NCBI RefSeq assembly: GCF_001306415.1
Contig: NZ_LDJX01000001.1
Location: 62,001 to 126,000 of the forward strand
DNA: 64,000 nt
From: Croceitalea dokdonensis DOKDO 023
GTDB lineage: Bacteria; Bacteroidota; Bacteroidia; Flavobacteriales; Flavobacteriaceae
Direction of reading: 5' to 3'
Every line of letters starts with the position of its first letter. The stretch's first letter is position 1. Below the pieces are notes generated by a model. The model was given only the letters and a program-made list of their open reading frames with translations, was not told where the DNA came from and ran no database searches. Below, one piece after another: positions 27,891-37,514 of the stretch. Made by a program: the position numbers and the translations under genes.

Positions 27891-29597
27891 CTATAAATTC
27901 AATTCGGCAATGATTCCTTCCAATTTAGAATCCAATTGCGAATTTACGGATTTAAAATCCCCCGCCTTGGGCAAACGGGCATTGGTGCTAATGTAAAACT
28001 TCACCTTAGGCTCGGTGCCGCTGGGCCTCGCTGCAATACGGGTACCGTCCTCGGTCTCATAGATCAATACGTTGGATTTTGGAAGGTCTATACCAACCTC
28101 TTCACCTGTTTGTACGTTTTTGGCGATGGAGGTGTTGTAGTCCTCAATCCAACGGAGTTTTGAACCCTGAACACTGGATACAGGGTTTTCTTTAAAGTCT
28201 TTTAGCATTTGTTTGATCTCATCCGCACCGCTCATTCCCTTTTTGGTAATGGAGATTAATTTTTCTCTGTAAAAACCAAAATCTACATAACATTGTATAA
28301 GGTCTTTGTAGAAAGAACTTCCATTGGCCTTGGCCTGAGCCGCGATTTCACATGCCAATAGGGTAGAGGTAACAGCGTCTTTGTCGCGAACAAAATCTCC
28401 CACCATATAGCCAAAGCTTTCTTCACCGCCCCCAACAAAAGTGGAATCGGGAAAGTCCTTTATCATCTTGCCTATCCATTTAAAACCCGTCAGTGCGGTT
28501 TTGAATTCCACCCCGTACGCCTTTGCCATTTCTTCCATCATTGGTGTGGAAACTATTGTGGTGGCGATAAACTCATTGCCTTTCATCCCTTTTTTCTTGT
28601 ATTGGTCCAACAGAAATTTGGTCATTAAAACCATAGTTTGGTTGCCATTGAGCAATTCCATTTGCCCATCTAGATTTCTAACGGCTATCCCAAGCCTATC
28701 GCTATCTGGATCTGTACCCACCACCATGTCCGCACCAATCTCCTCCGCTTTTGCAATGGCCATGGCCAGAGCTTCTGGCTCTTCTGGGTTGGGGGATTTT
28801 ACCGTTGGGAAATTGCCATCAGGTTTGGCCTGCTCTTCAATAATGGTAACATGGGCATAACCTGCCCGTTTTAAAACCTCTGGTATAGCCGTTATGGATG
28901 TTCCGTGAATGGAGGTGAAAACAATTTTAAAGTTGTCTTTTCCTGCCGCGTTAAAACTCCCGTTTTTAACAGACTCAGCAAAAAAAGCCTCATCCACCTC
29001 GGTGTCTATACTTTTAATCAATTCCGGTTTTGCGTCAAAATTGATTTGCTCAAAATCCAAACTGTCTATTTCCTCAATAATTTCAGCATCTTGCGGAGGA
29101 ACTATTTGTCCACCATCACCCCAGTATACTTTATAACCGTTGTACTCCGGTGGGTTGTGTGATGCGGTTAAGACAATACCGGCATGACAACTTAAATGTC
29201 TTACCGCAAAGGAGAGTTCAGGGGTGGTTCGCAGTTCGGAAAACCGGTATACCTGAATCCCGTTTGCGGACAACACTTCCGCTACCACTTGGGAGAGTGT
29301 ATCACTGTTATGGCGACAATCGTAGGCGATGACCACCTTTATAAGCTCATCGGGATATGTTTTTTTAAGGTAATTACTTAGTCCTTGGGTGCTTTTTCCC
29401 AAGGTGTATTTATTGATTCTATTGGTGCCTATACCCATAACACCTCGCATCCCACCGGTACCAAATTCTAAATTTTTATAAAAGCGTTCCGTAAGCTCTT
29501 CGGTATTGTTTTCTAGTAGGTTTTTAATTTCTTTTTTGGTTTCAGCATCAAAGAAATCCGTCAACCATGTTTTTGCTGTGGTAATGATAGCGTCCAT
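27891..29597 (-). CDS. Phosphoglucomutase/phosphomannomutase
   Basis: The alpha-D-phosphohexomutase of 568 residues interconverts hexose 1- and 6-phosphates. All four family loops are visible: the phosphoserine loop LTASHNPPEYNGYK (about 143), the Mg loop GTDPDSDRLGI (about 297), the sugar loop GGGEESFGY (about 385) and the phosphate loop ARPSGTEPKVKFY (about 525). The long form (over 550 residues) is the one usual for Firmicutes PgcA and Bacteroidota. It is directly followed by the ABC exporter gene, which hints at envelope sugar supply, and is divergent from the type IX cargo gene. Confidence 0.92.
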   Translation of the reverse strand: MDAIITTAKTWLTDFFDAETKKEIKNLLENNTEELTERFYKNLEFGTGGMRGVMGIGTNRINKYTLGKSTQGLSNYLKKTYPDELIKVVIAYDCRHNSDTLSQVVAEVLSANGIQVYRFSELRTTPELSFAVRHLSCHAGIVLTASHNPPEYNGYKVYWGDGGQIVPPQDAEIIEEIDSLDFEQINFDAKPELIKSIDTEVDEAFFAESVKNGSFNAAGKDNFKIVFTSIHGTSITAIPEVLKRAGYAHVTIIEEQAKPDGNFPTVKSPNPEEPEALAMAIAKAEEIGADMVVGTDPDSDRLGIAVRNLDGQMELLNGNQTMVLMTKFLLDQYKKKGMKGNEFIATTIVSTPMMEEMAKAYGVEFKTALTGFKWIGKMIKDFPDSTFVGGGEESFGYMVGDFVRDKDAVTSTLLACEIAAQAKANGSSFYKDLIQCYVDFGFYREKLISITKKGMSGADEIKQMLKDFKENPVSSVQGSKLRWIEDYNTSIAKNVQTGEEVGIDLPKSNVLIYETEDGTRIAARPSGTEPKVKFYISTNARLPKAGDFKSVNSQLDSKLEGIIAELNL

Positions 29598-29722
29598 AAG
29601 GTGGTTTTATTTGTTGTAAAATTACATCAGTTTAGGCTGAATTGATAACGTTCTTTATTGAAAATTATGAAATGCTAAAGTACAATTGGCAATGAAACAC
29701 TTTTTTACTAGCTTTCGAAAGA

Positions 29723-32362
29723 ATGAAAGAAGGGGCGTTACTCATAGCATTTTTATACGTATCCATAGCATTTTCCCAAAGGCAATCTGCCCATTGGTAC
29801 TTTGGTGAAAATGCAGGATTAAATTTTAATTCCGGTTCACCGGTAGCGCTGTTGGATGGCCAAATCAATACCATTGAGGGATGTTCGGCAATTTCAGATG
29901 AAGACGGGAATTTGCTATTTTATACGGAGGGACGCACCATTTGGAACCGCAATCATGAGGTAATGGGCAATGGAACCAATTTAGCGGGCAGTTTTTCCTC
30001 CGCACAGGCTGCTTTGATCGTTCCCAATCCAGACCATCCAAATCTCTATTATGTCTTTACCCCGGATGACGCAAGGCAGGAGCCCGGGGTGCCGTTTGGG
30101 TTTCATTATACCACCGTTAACTTAAACGAGGCCAATGGCTTGGGCGCAGTGGTGGATAAAAACAGCCCATTGCTATTGGCAACCTCGGAAAAAGTGTCTG
30201 CTGTTTGGAATGAGGTGGCCAATGTATATTGGGTGGTAACCCATTACCAAGATACATTCTATGCCTATGAAATCACTGCAGAAGGGGTAAATGAAACCCC
30301 GGTAGAGTCCCAAGTTGGACCGCAAATTTTGGGTGTACAAAATTTACGGGGCGCGCTCAAGTTTTCTCCTGATGGTGCAAAACTGGCGATGGCCAGCACT
30401 ATTATTTCACCAGAGTTTCAAGGAAGCTTGTATTTGTTTGATTTTGATGTGGAAACGGGGCAAGTGAGCAATCCAGAGCGCATTGATGGTGACAGGGCAT
30501 ATTACGGCGTGGAGTTCTCCAGTAATAGTCAGATATTGTATGCCAGCGGTATGCAGATAGATGCATCCGATCCTACCGCTTCATCTGGAGCCTACGCCAT
30601 TGTGCAGTTTGATTTGAATCTGCCTTTTGAGGACAAAACAGCTTTTACATTGGCTACCTTGGCAAACCAAAATGGCATTTTTGTCTCAGGAGCACTACAA
30701 CTGGCATTGGACAAGCGTATTTATTACGCTTTTCCGGGAAACCGTTTATCCGTCATAAAAAGTCCGAATCTCTTGGGAGATGCGGCGGACATTGACCTTT
30801 TTTCCATTGATTTAGGGGGTAGAAACGCTACCTACGGTTTGCCCCCATTTATCCAGTCGTTTTTTGAAACCCTTGTTACCGTTCAAAATTTTTGCTTTGG
30901 TAGCGAGACCAATTTCAGCCTTGACCAAACCAATACTATTTCCGCAGTTAGGTGGGACTTTGGCGACCCGGAATCTGGGCCGGACAATACATCAAATATA
31001 TTGAATCCCAGCCATATCTTTACCGGTCCAGGAACCTATGACGTGAATTTTACCATCAATTATGACAACGGAGTCACTAAAAATTATACGGAGGTAGTGG
31101 CCATTCTCCCAGTGCCCGACGTAATGCCATCCTTGGATTTGGTTCAATGTGATGTGGATGGTTTGGATGATGGTCTTACCGTTTTTGACCTTTCTGAAGC
31201 AGTGCCTAGGCTAACATATTCCAATAATGCCATTGACATCGATTTCTTTTTGTCTGAGATAGATGCTTTGGCGAATAGTAACCCACTGAATTCAAACATC
31301 TTTGAAAACCAATTCCCAGAACAACATATTTATGCACGGGCAATGGGGAACAATGAGTGCTATTCCATTTCGCAGATAAGGTTGCTCACTGAACCTATGT
31401 CCAACCTTGGGATTTATGACACGCTCACTATTTGTGATGGCCAAGCGGTAGATGGCTTAGTAGAAATATCCCTTGCATCTGTTAAGGCTCTTTTGAATAC
31501 TGATTTTTCTGCCTATGAAAGCATTGCCATATATCCCAGCCAAGATAATGCACTGCTACAAGAGGCAGCTATCATGGGGAACACGTATAGCTTTGCCCAA
31601 CACGGGGATAGCCGTCTATTTTTTAGGATTGATGGTGCCAACAGATGCGCATTTATAGGGCAACTGGCATTAGAAATTTTTGAGTCTCCCAATTTTCAAG
31701 AAGTGATTCACCAAGAACTCTGCCAAGGTAAGACAGTTTTAGAAGCCCCTTTGGGGTATGACAGGTACCAGTGGTCAAACGGAATTTTAGGCCCTGAGAT
31801 AAAGGTAAGTGGGGCCGGACTATATGAGGTGGCTTTCTTTAGCGGGAACTGTAGTTATACCCAATATTTTGAGGTGTTTCCTGAGCCAGTGGTCCAAGTT
31901 GAAAACATCCTTGTGGACGATTTTAAGGTAAATAGTACGGTCACCATAGTGATGGGAGCCAATGAAAATTTGGAAACTACCACATTTTCCTTAGATGGCG
32001 GTCTATCCTTTACCAAGAACAATATATTTACAGGATTACTTCCGGATATCTATGCCCTAGTGGTGGACAATGGCTGCTCAAGGTATGAGACAGAGGTTTT
32101 AGTAGGTGGATTACCCACATTTTTTACCCCAAACGGCGATAGCTCCAATGATCTATGGCTGTTGAACAATAGCGAATACTTTCCGGCATATCGTTTGGAT
32201 ATTTTTGACCGTTTTGGAAAGCCTATCTTTAGCGGAGGTTCTGCTACCAGCGGTTGGGACGGTACGTACAATAACCAAGAAATGCCTGCAAGTGATTATT
32301 GGTACCATTTGCAGTTCGTTGATGGTCGCAACTTTAAAGGAAATTTTGCCTTAAAGCGTTAA
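29723..32362 (+). CDS. Type IX secretion cargo protein: beta-propeller, PKD domain and type B (gliding motility-associated) C-terminal domain
   Basis: This 879-residue secreted protein starts with a short signal peptide (MKEGALLIAFLYVSIAFSQ). Residues about 25-380 look like a propeller-type domain; about 395-455 is a PKD domain (VRWDFGDPES and HIFTGPGTYDVNFTI); then several Ig-like segments follow. The C-terminal 85 residues match the gliding-motility-associated/type B sorting domain (PTFFTPNGDSSNDLW, YRLDIFDRFGKPIF, GWDGTYNNQEMPASDYWY, KGNFALKR). It should be exported by the Sec system, then the type IX machinery, to the cell surface. The 3' end overlaps the convergent glycosyltransferase gene by 4 bases. 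Confidence 0.9.
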   Translation: MKEGALLIAFLYVSIAFSQRQSAHWYFGENAGLNFNSGSPVALLDGQINTIEGCSAISDEDGNLLFYTEGRTIWNRNHEVMGNGTNLAGSFSSAQAALIVPNPDHPNLYYVFTPDDARQEPGVPFGFHYTTVNLNEANGLGAVVDKNSPLLLATSEKVSAVWNEVANVYWVVTHYQDTFYAYEITAEGVNETPVESQVGPQILGVQNLRGALKFSPDGAKLAMASTIISPEFQGSLYLFDFDVETGQVSNPERIDGDRAYYGVEFSSNSQILYASGMQIDASDPTASSGAYAIVQFDLNLPFEDKTAFTLATLANQNGIFVSGALQLALDKRIYYAFPGNRLSVIKSPNLLGDAADIDLFSIDLGGRNATYGLPPFIQSFFETLVTVQNFCFGSETNFSLDQTNTISAVRWDFGDPESGPDNTSNILNPSHIFTGPGTYDVNFTINYDNGVTKNYTEVVAILPVPDVMPSLDLVQCDVDGLDDGLTVFDLSEAVPRLTYSNNAIDIDFFLSEIDALANSNPLNSNIFENQFPEQHIYARAMGNNECYSISQIRLLTEPMSNLGIYDTLTICDGQAVDGLVEISLASVKALLNTDFSAYESIAIYPSQDNALLQEAAIMGNTYSFAQHGDSRLFFRIDGANRCAFIGQLALEIFESPNFQEVIHQELCQGKTVLEAPLGYDRYQWSNGILGPEIKVSGAGLYEVAFFSGNCSYTQYFEVFPEPVVQVENILVDDFKVNSTVTIVMGANENLETTTFSLDGGLSFTKNNIFTGLLPDIYALVVDNGCSRYETEVLVGGLPTFFTPNGDSSNDLWLLNNSEYFPAYRLDIFDRFGKPIFSGGSATSGWDGTYNNQEMPASDYWYHLQFVDGRNFKGNFALKR

Positions 32363-33309
32363 ACGTTTAGTTTTTCCCTGATGCGATACCCTGTACTGGT
32401 TGTTTTTTTGCTTCTCACCACAATTTCTCCAAGAAAACCTGCAAGGAACAATTGGGTTCCCAACAGCATGCTAGTGAGGGAGATGTAGAATTGGGGACGG
32501 TCTGTGATCAACCTTCCGGTAGGGTCCAAAAACAGTTTGTCAATCCCAAGGTATAGCGCAAATGCAAAGCCCACAAAAAACATCACTACTCCCCAAGCCC
32601 CAAATAAATGCATTGGTCTCCTGCCAAATTTTGAAACAAACCAAATGGTCAAAAGATCTAAAAAGCCATGTATAAAGCGTTCCATTCCAAATTTGGTATT
32701 TCCGTATTTACGGGCTTGGTGTTGCACCACCTGTTCCCCAATTTTGGCAAACCCCGCGTTTTTGGCAAGCACCGGAATGTACCTGTGCATTTCGCCGGAA
32801 ACCTCAATGGTTTTGATGACCTCTCTTTTATAAGCCTTTAAACCACAGTTAAAGTCGTTTAAGCGTACGCCAGAAGTTTTGCGGGCCGCCCAATTAAACA
32901 GTTTGGAGGGGAGGTTCTTGGCCAGAACGGAATCATACCGTTTCCTTTTCCAACCGGAGACCAAATCATAGTCCGCTGTCGTTATCAATTGGTACAATTG
33001 TGGGATTTCTTCTGGGTTGTCCTGCAAATCTGCATCCATGGTAATTACCACATCGCCCTTAGCTGCTTCAAAACCGGCGTGCAAGGCCTGTGATTTGCCA
33101 AAGTTCTTTAAAAAACGGATGCCCTTAACTTCTTGGTGCTGTTTGGCCAGTTCTTGGATAACCTCCCAAGATCCATCCGTGCTGCCATCGTCTATGAAGA
33201 GCACTTCAAATAAAAAATGATTGGATTGCATCACCTTTGCAATCCAACCATAAAGCTCTTTGAGAGACTCTTCTTCATTAAGTAAAGGAATTACAATGGA
33301 TAATTGCAT
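32359..33309 (-). CDS. Family 2 glycosyltransferase, polyprenyl-phosphate type (DPM1/GtrB/ArnC-like)
   Basis: The 316-residue enzyme has a GT-A domain (SIVIPLLNEEESLKELY at the N-terminus; MDADLQDNPEEIPQL with the metal-binding DxD near residue 92; DFNCGLKAYKR about 158) and two C-terminal membrane helices (about 230-255 and 268-292). Proteins of this shape move a sugar from a nucleotide to undecaprenyl phosphate at the inner membrane, feeding glycan or lipid A decoration. The sugar is not known. A DUF4199 protein gene lies upstream on the same strand, 42 bases away. Confidence 0.9.
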   Translation of the reverse strand: MQLSIVIPLLNEEESLKELYGWIAKVMQSNHFLFEVLFIDDGSTDGSWEVIQELAKQHQEVKGIRFLKNFGKSQALHAGFEAAKGDVVITMDADLQDNPEEIPQLYQLITTADYDLVSGWKRKRYDSVLAKNLPSKLFNWAARKTSGVRLNDFNCGLKAYKREVIKTIEVSGEMHRYIPVLAKNAGFAKIGEQVVQHQARKYGNTKFGMERFIHGFLDLLTIWFVSKFGRRPMHLFGAWGVVMFFVGFAFALYLGIDKLFLDPTGRLITDRPQFYISLTSMLLGTQLFLAGFLGEIVVRSKKTTSTGYRIREKLNV

Positions 33310-33351
33310 TGTGGCTTTCTGGAATTCCTTTCAAAAATAGGATATTTTGTT

Positions 33352-33882
33352 TTAGTATTCTGGTTCCGATTTTTTGATGACCAAGGCAGGGATTATGGAC
33401 CCAAGGAAACCAAATATTATGGAAGAAATGAGTCCTACCACCAATCCAGTAAACGGACTTTGATTCTTGGCACCTTCCAATTGTTGGTCAATTTGGGCCG
33501 CTGTCATACCAGCATCCCTCATCATCTCTGCACTGTATTCCAACGCTTTTTGTTGGGTATCTGGATCAATGACCTGTGTAAGAAGAATGTTGAACAAACC
33601 TGCTATGATACCAGAGATAAGTGCGGCACCAATACCAATTTTAAGGCCCTGACCAATGGACATAAAGCCATTGTTGGCCTTTTTAAACTCCAACATCCCC
33701 AAAACTGCGGCAACTGCTATAAAGACAAGACTTATGATTACTGTTATGATGATGCGTTGTAAATCTAATTGGTAATGAAGGTCCTGCGTATAAAGCATAA
33801 AGGTGAATACCACTGTGATTAACCCGAATATGATTCCATATTTTAAGGCTACCTTACCCGTTGATGTTTTGTTGTCTTCCAT
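33352..33882 (-). CDS. DUF4199 domain membrane protein
   Basis: The 176-residue protein has four hydrophobic segments (about 12-28, 43-63, 80-105 and 138-165). The layout, with a long hydrophilic stretch before the last helix (MMRDAGMTAAQIDQQLEG), fits DUF4199, a family common in Bacteroidota and of unknown role. It precedes the polyprenyl-phosphate glycosyltransferase gene by 42 bases, a neighbourhood I believe is common in Flavobacteriia, and is divergent from rpmE2. Confidence 0.8.
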   Translation of the reverse strand: MEDNKTSTGKVALKYGIIFGLITVVFTFMLYTQDLHYQLDLQRIIITVIISLVFIAVAAVLGMLEFKKANNGFMSIGQGLKIGIGAALISGIIAGLFNILLTQVIDPDTQQKALEYSAEMMRDAGMTAAQIDQQLEGAKNQSPFTGLVVGLISSIIFGFLGSIIPALVIKKSEPEY

Positions 33883-33978
33883 TTTATGTTATTTTTAGTT
33901 GATTACGCTTATTTAGTGCCTAGATATAACCATTTGTTACAGGTAAATGTAATTTTTTTAAGTTTTTAATTGGCCTCG

Positions 33979-34008
33979 TTGTCTTTGTTTATTTTTTGTT
34001 TAAATTTG
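33979..34008 (+). promoter_or_regulatory. Promoter of rpmE2 (TTG-N19-TAAATTTG)
   Basis: A TTG at 33979-33981 and TAAATTTG at 34001-34008, 19 bases apart, match the Bacteroidota housekeeping promoter. The predicted transcript start near 34013 leaves a leader of about 45 bases before the ATG at 34057. Confidence 0.7.
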
Positions 34009-34056
34009 CACCCGCAAAAGTGCCTGTTGGAATGGGCGCGCAAAAAACAAAGAGAA

Positions 34057-34332
34057 ATGAAAGCAGGTATACACCCAGAAAATTATAGATTGGTTGCTTT
34101 TAAGGATATGTCCAATGAGGATGTCTTTATCACCAAATCAACCGCAGAGGCCAAAGAGTCCATTACCGTGGACGGTGTGGAATATCCTTTGGTAAAATTG
34201 GAGATTTCCAGAACGTCCCATCCATTTTACACTGGTAAGACCAAACTCATTGATACCGCTGGTAGGATTGATAAGTTTAAGAACAAATACAAAAAGTTTA
34301 AGAAAGCGGACAAGGCGGATTCCGCAGAGTAG
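34057..34332 (+). CDS. rpmE2: 50S ribosomal protein L31, type B
   Basis: From ATG 34057 the protein has 91 residues ([15 protein letters not shown] start, [28 protein letters not shown] core), the normal size of L31 type B. A frame extending to 33970 would run through the promoter and is rejected. There are no cysteines, so this is the zinc-free paralogue type, here with a strong housekeeping promoter; in some bacteria that type is induced by zinc limitation. A perfect terminator follows. Confidence 0.95.
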   Translation: MKAGIHPENYRLVAFKDMSNEDVFITKSTAEAKESITVDGVEYPLVKLEISRTSHPFYTGKTKLIDTAGRIDKFKNKYKKFKKADKADSAE

Positions 34333-34355
34333 CTTTTTAGCTAAAATATAATACC

Positions 34356-34388
34356 AACGCCTTCGTTTTTTAATGAAGGCGTTTTTTA
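34356..34388 (+). terminator. Rho-independent terminator of rpmE2
   Basis: Stem AACGCCTTC (34356-34364) and GAAGGCGTT (34375-34383) with a 10-base loop, followed by a U run, 24 bases after the rpmE2 stop. Confidence 0.85.
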
Positions 34389-34415
34389 GTTTTAACCCAA
34401 CCGAAACCATTCCGA

Positions 34416-35591
34416 ATGAATTATATCCTTACAGATGGCCCTTATCGAACAAATTTATTGCCCTTTACCTTTACGCGGCCCGTTGGCGATATAAGAATTG
34501 GTATTTTAACTATTCGTGAGAAATGGCAAAAAAGGTTGGGAACGGAAATAAGCTCTTTGACGGAGGATTACCTGGCAAAAAAGTACCCTTTGCATACTGA
34601 AGCCGAAAATGTGGTGATACACGGGTCTATCCTCCCCACCGATGTCTTGGTTAAAGCGGTTACAAATTTAAGCTTAGGCCAGTCTATAATTTGGCAGGAC
34701 CATGTGGTTGCCTATTGTACCGCAGACCTAAAAAAAGGATATCATCCTAACGAGTATACCGCAATAGAGTTGGCAGAAGATTTGATTTGCATAAAGAACA
34801 CCTGGGATATTTTCTCCAAAAACGAAGCGGCTTTACGCGTAGATTTCGATTTACTGACCAAAGGAAGAAAAAGCAAGCCCATTCCAGATACTAACCGCGT
34901 TATTGCAGCGGAACACATCTTTTTGGAAGAAGGTGCCCAAGTAGAGCACAGTATTTTAAATGCTTCTACCGGACCCATCTACTTGGGAAAGGACTCCTTG
35001 GTCATGGAAGGGAATATGATTCGTGGCGCTTTGGCACTTTGTGACCATGCTGTTGTTAAAATGGGTGCCAAAATGTATGGGGCTACCACCGTGGGCCCTT
35101 ATGGAAAAGTAGGTGGCGAAATAAGCAACTCGGTGATTTTTGGCTATTCCAGTAAGGGACATGATGGCTATTTGGGCAACTCTGTGTTGGGAGAATGGTG
35201 CAATATTGGGGCAGATTCCAATAACTCAAACCTAAAAAACAACTATGCCAAGGTCCGCTTATGGAATTACGCCACGGAAAGGTTTGACCAAACCGGCCTC
35301 CAATTCTGTGGGTTAATGATGGGAGACCATAGCAAGACTGCAATTAACACCATGTTTAACACGGGCACGGTCATTGGGGTAAACGTTAATGTCTATACAC
35401 CTGGTTTCCCAAGAAATTTTATTCCAAGTTTTAGTTGGGGAGGGGCTTCTGGATTTAGTACTTACCAAACCCAAAAGGCCTTTGAAGCGGCTAAGGTAAT
35501 GATGGCCAGAAGGGGAGTGGAGTTTGATGATACCGAAGCTGATATCCTGAACCACGTTTTTGAAGCGTCCAAAAAGTGGCGAAAAGAGTAA
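34416..35591 (+). CDS. GlmU-like putative sugar nucleotidyltransferase (Bacteroidetes alternate form)
   Basis: The 391-residue protein has an unusual N-terminus (YILTDGPYRTNLLPFTFTRP) in place of the usual GxGxR-type loop of sugar-1-phosphate nucleotidyltransferases, then a left-handed beta-helix (about 165-330: HIFLEEGAQVEHSILNAS, GPIYLGKDSLVMEGN, NSVIFGYSSKGHDGYLGNSV). This is the pattern I recall for the alternate GlmU-like family of Bacteroidota, thought to make or modify UDP-sugars. The beta-helix hints at a trimeric acyltransferase. Activity is not proven by sequence. It is downstream of rpmE2 but beyond its terminator. Confidence 0.75.
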   Translation: MNYILTDGPYRTNLLPFTFTRPVGDIRIGILTIREKWQKRLGTEISSLTEDYLAKKYPLHTEAENVVIHGSILPTDVLVKAVTNLSLGQSIIWQDHVVAYCTADLKKGYHPNEYTAIELAEDLICIKNTWDIFSKNEAALRVDFDLLTKGRKSKPIPDTNRVIAAEHIFLEEGAQVEHSILNASTGPIYLGKDSLVMEGNMIRGALALCDHAVVKMGAKMYGATTVGPYGKVGGEISNSVIFGYSSKGHDGYLGNSVLGEWCNIGADSNNSNLKNNYAKVRLWNYATERFDQTGLQFCGLMMGDHSKTAINTMFNTGTVIGVNVNVYTPGFPRNFIPSFSWGGASGFSTYQTQKAFEAAKVMMARRGVEFDDTEADILNHVFEASKKWRKE

Positions 35592-35752
35592 ATTTTCATT
35601 AGAACAAAACTAAGTGGCCTACTCCTTTCTTTTTGTGGTTGCTGCTAAAACCATTCCAGCACACGTATACAAGGGCATGGGTTTTTGATGATTTTCAACC
35701 ATAATTGTGTAGTGCTCTTAAGCAAATTCCTATCATGGTTTGTAAATGATAA

Positions 35753-37210
35753 TTATAGCTTCTTAGGCATAATGTTCGCTTTTGCTATGAAAGATTTACT
35801 TTTTTTAGGGTCTACATTGGTCATCAAACTAATGCCTACAAACAGCACAAGTGAAATGGAAACCCCAATTAGGGCTTGGGTTGCGGAGGCAATTTCCCAA
35901 GCAACAGGTAAATCAACCCCCAAGGCGATAAGTAAGTTATACGTAGAAAAGGCCAAACCAAAAAGCATGGAAACTACAGCAGCTTTTGCGGTGCCACGGT
36001 ACCACACAAAGCCAAGCACCAAAGGTATAAAGGCACCGGTAGTTAAAAAATCTGAGCCTATCCATGAAATGGTTAAAACGGATTGTATTTTTAGCGCGAT
36101 GAGGAGGGCAAAAAGTGCTACTACAATTGTGGCTATTTGAGCGACTTTTACGTTTAACCTAGGAGACGCCGATGGGTTAATGTATTTTTTATATACATCT
36201 ACAGAAAGTGATAAAGCCCCCGTGTTTATAAGGGAATCCATGGTGGACATGATCGCAGAACAAAGTCCTAAAAAAATAAAGGCGCCCAATACCGGGTTGG
36301 TTATATTTTTTACCATATCTGGGACTATACCCCCAGTGGGAACTGTTTCATAAAGTACAGAACTAAACATACCGGTATAGGTGACCATAAGGTAAAGAGG
36401 AATAAAAACTACAAAACTTACCAACATCATTTTTTTGGCGTCCATAGCCGTCTTTGCAGCAGATATACGTTGCCATATATTGGCCTGTATCATCCATGAA
36501 GTGCCAAAAGTAATCACATATGCCAAGTTGTCCGATACGTTGTTAAAGAAAGCGGTATACCCCTTTTTATGGTTTGCCAAGGATAGATTTTTTACGGCTT
36601 CCATACCTCCAGAATTGTAGTAGGTGACGCCGAAAAGGAAACAGGCCGTAATCAAAAAGAAAAAGAATTGTAAAAGATCGGTCAAGACGACCCCCTTAAA
36701 GCCTCCAAAAAGGGAATAGGTCAACACAATGGCCACACCAATAATAGCACCAGTTTCATAACTGACATTAAAAAAAGAATGGAAAAACTTACCCACCACA
36801 ATGATTTGAATGGCGGCAGCGATGACCATAAAGATGATAATGAAAATGGTGAGCAACAAAGCGGCGGTAGCATTGTACCGCTCTTCCATGAGTTGTGGCT
36901 GGGAAATGGTACCAATGTTCCTGATACCCTTGGCAAATACAAACATAAGGAAGGTGGCAATAAGCACAGGGACTCCGTATATCCAAAAAGAGCTGAGTCC
37001 ATTTTTGTGTGCGTGGTCTACCAAGTCTATGGCAGAGCCACCGCCCCACCAAGATGCAATAAAGGTGACCGCCAATAACCAAGCAGGTAGCTTACGCGAT
37101 GCCAAAAAATAGTCTTCATTACTGCTATTTTTTCTGTTGTAGATACCTACAGCGATAATAGCCACCACGTACACGGTGAGCAATACAAGGGTAAGGGTGG
37201 TGTTTTGCAT
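35753..37210 (-). CDS. Sodium:solute symporter family protein
   Basis: From the ATG at 37210 the protein has 485 residues; the longer frame to 37243 begins with TTG. It has about 13 membrane helices and family traits such as NSSNEDYFLASRKLPAWL after helix 1, FIASWWGGGSAIDL, and the SAIMSTMDSLINTGALSLS sodium-site helix (about 320-340). SSS members import sugars, organic acids, amino acids or vitamins with sodium; the substrate cannot be told here. It is alone on its strand and divergent from mtaB. Confidence 0.88.
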   Translation of the reverse strand: MQNTTLTLVLLTVYVVAIIAVGIYNRKNSSNEDYFLASRKLPAWLLAVTFIASWWGGGSAIDLVDHAHKNGLSSFWIYGVPVLIATFLMFVFAKGIRNIGTISQPQLMEERYNATAALLLTIFIIIFMVIAAAIQIIVVGKFFHSFFNVSYETGAIIGVAIVLTYSLFGGFKGVVLTDLLQFFFFLITACFLFGVTYYNSGGMEAVKNLSLANHKKGYTAFFNNVSDNLAYVITFGTSWMIQANIWQRISAAKTAMDAKKMMLVSFVVFIPLYLMVTYTGMFSSVLYETVPTGGIVPDMVKNITNPVLGAFIFLGLCSAIMSTMDSLINTGALSLSVDVYKKYINPSASPRLNVKVAQIATIVVALFALLIALKIQSVLTISWIGSDFLTTGAFIPLVLGFVWYRGTAKAAVVSMLFGLAFSTYNLLIALGVDLPVAWEIASATQALIGVSISLVLFVGISLMTNVDPKKSKSFIAKANIMPKKL

Positions 37211-37481
37211 TAAAATAAGAATCGTTAAACATAAAGTCGACAAAGAGCTCCCAAAGGTCCATTTGAATCAGTAACAAATCGTAAATCTAATGGAATTAAA
37301 GCATTATTTTTTTATGACCCTTTAATTGCCGCCGCATCTGACTTTTTTTAGTCCTTTTTTCTACGGGCAACGTGGGTATTTTTTCAATCCCTGCCATAGT
37401 AACAATAAAAGAAGGGGAACTAAGCCATTTGCCAATTTTGGTCGCAGCGGTTGTGCAATAGGCGTAACAGGAACAATTTAG

Positions 37482-37489
37482 TATCTTTG
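37482..37489 (+). promoter_or_regulatory. Likely -7 promoter element of mtaB (TATCTTTG)
   Basis: TATCTTTG followed by CA matches TAnnTTTG and lies 25 bases before the start codon. The nearest upstream TTG (37451) is 28 bases away, outside the usual 17-23, so the -33 box is weak or absent. Confidence 0.45.
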
Positions 37490-37514
37490 CACTCTTCAAA
37501 AAAGGGCGTACGCC

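Noticed and set aside
29615-29626. TGTAA-N2-TTACA repeat upstream of the phosphohexomutase gene
   Set aside because: Short and AT-rich; expected by chance in this base composition.
33970-34056. N-terminal extension of L31 from an upstream ATG
   Set aside because: It would translate the promoter; the canonical L31 start MKAGIHP lies at 34057.
37296-37397. Minus-strand ORF of 33 codons (MAGIEKIPTLPVEKRTKK...) antisense to the mtaB leader
   Set aside because: It overlaps the -7 element region of mtaB side by side with low-complexity basic residues, has no promoter of its own that I can see, and its longer form runs antisense through the mtaB coding region.
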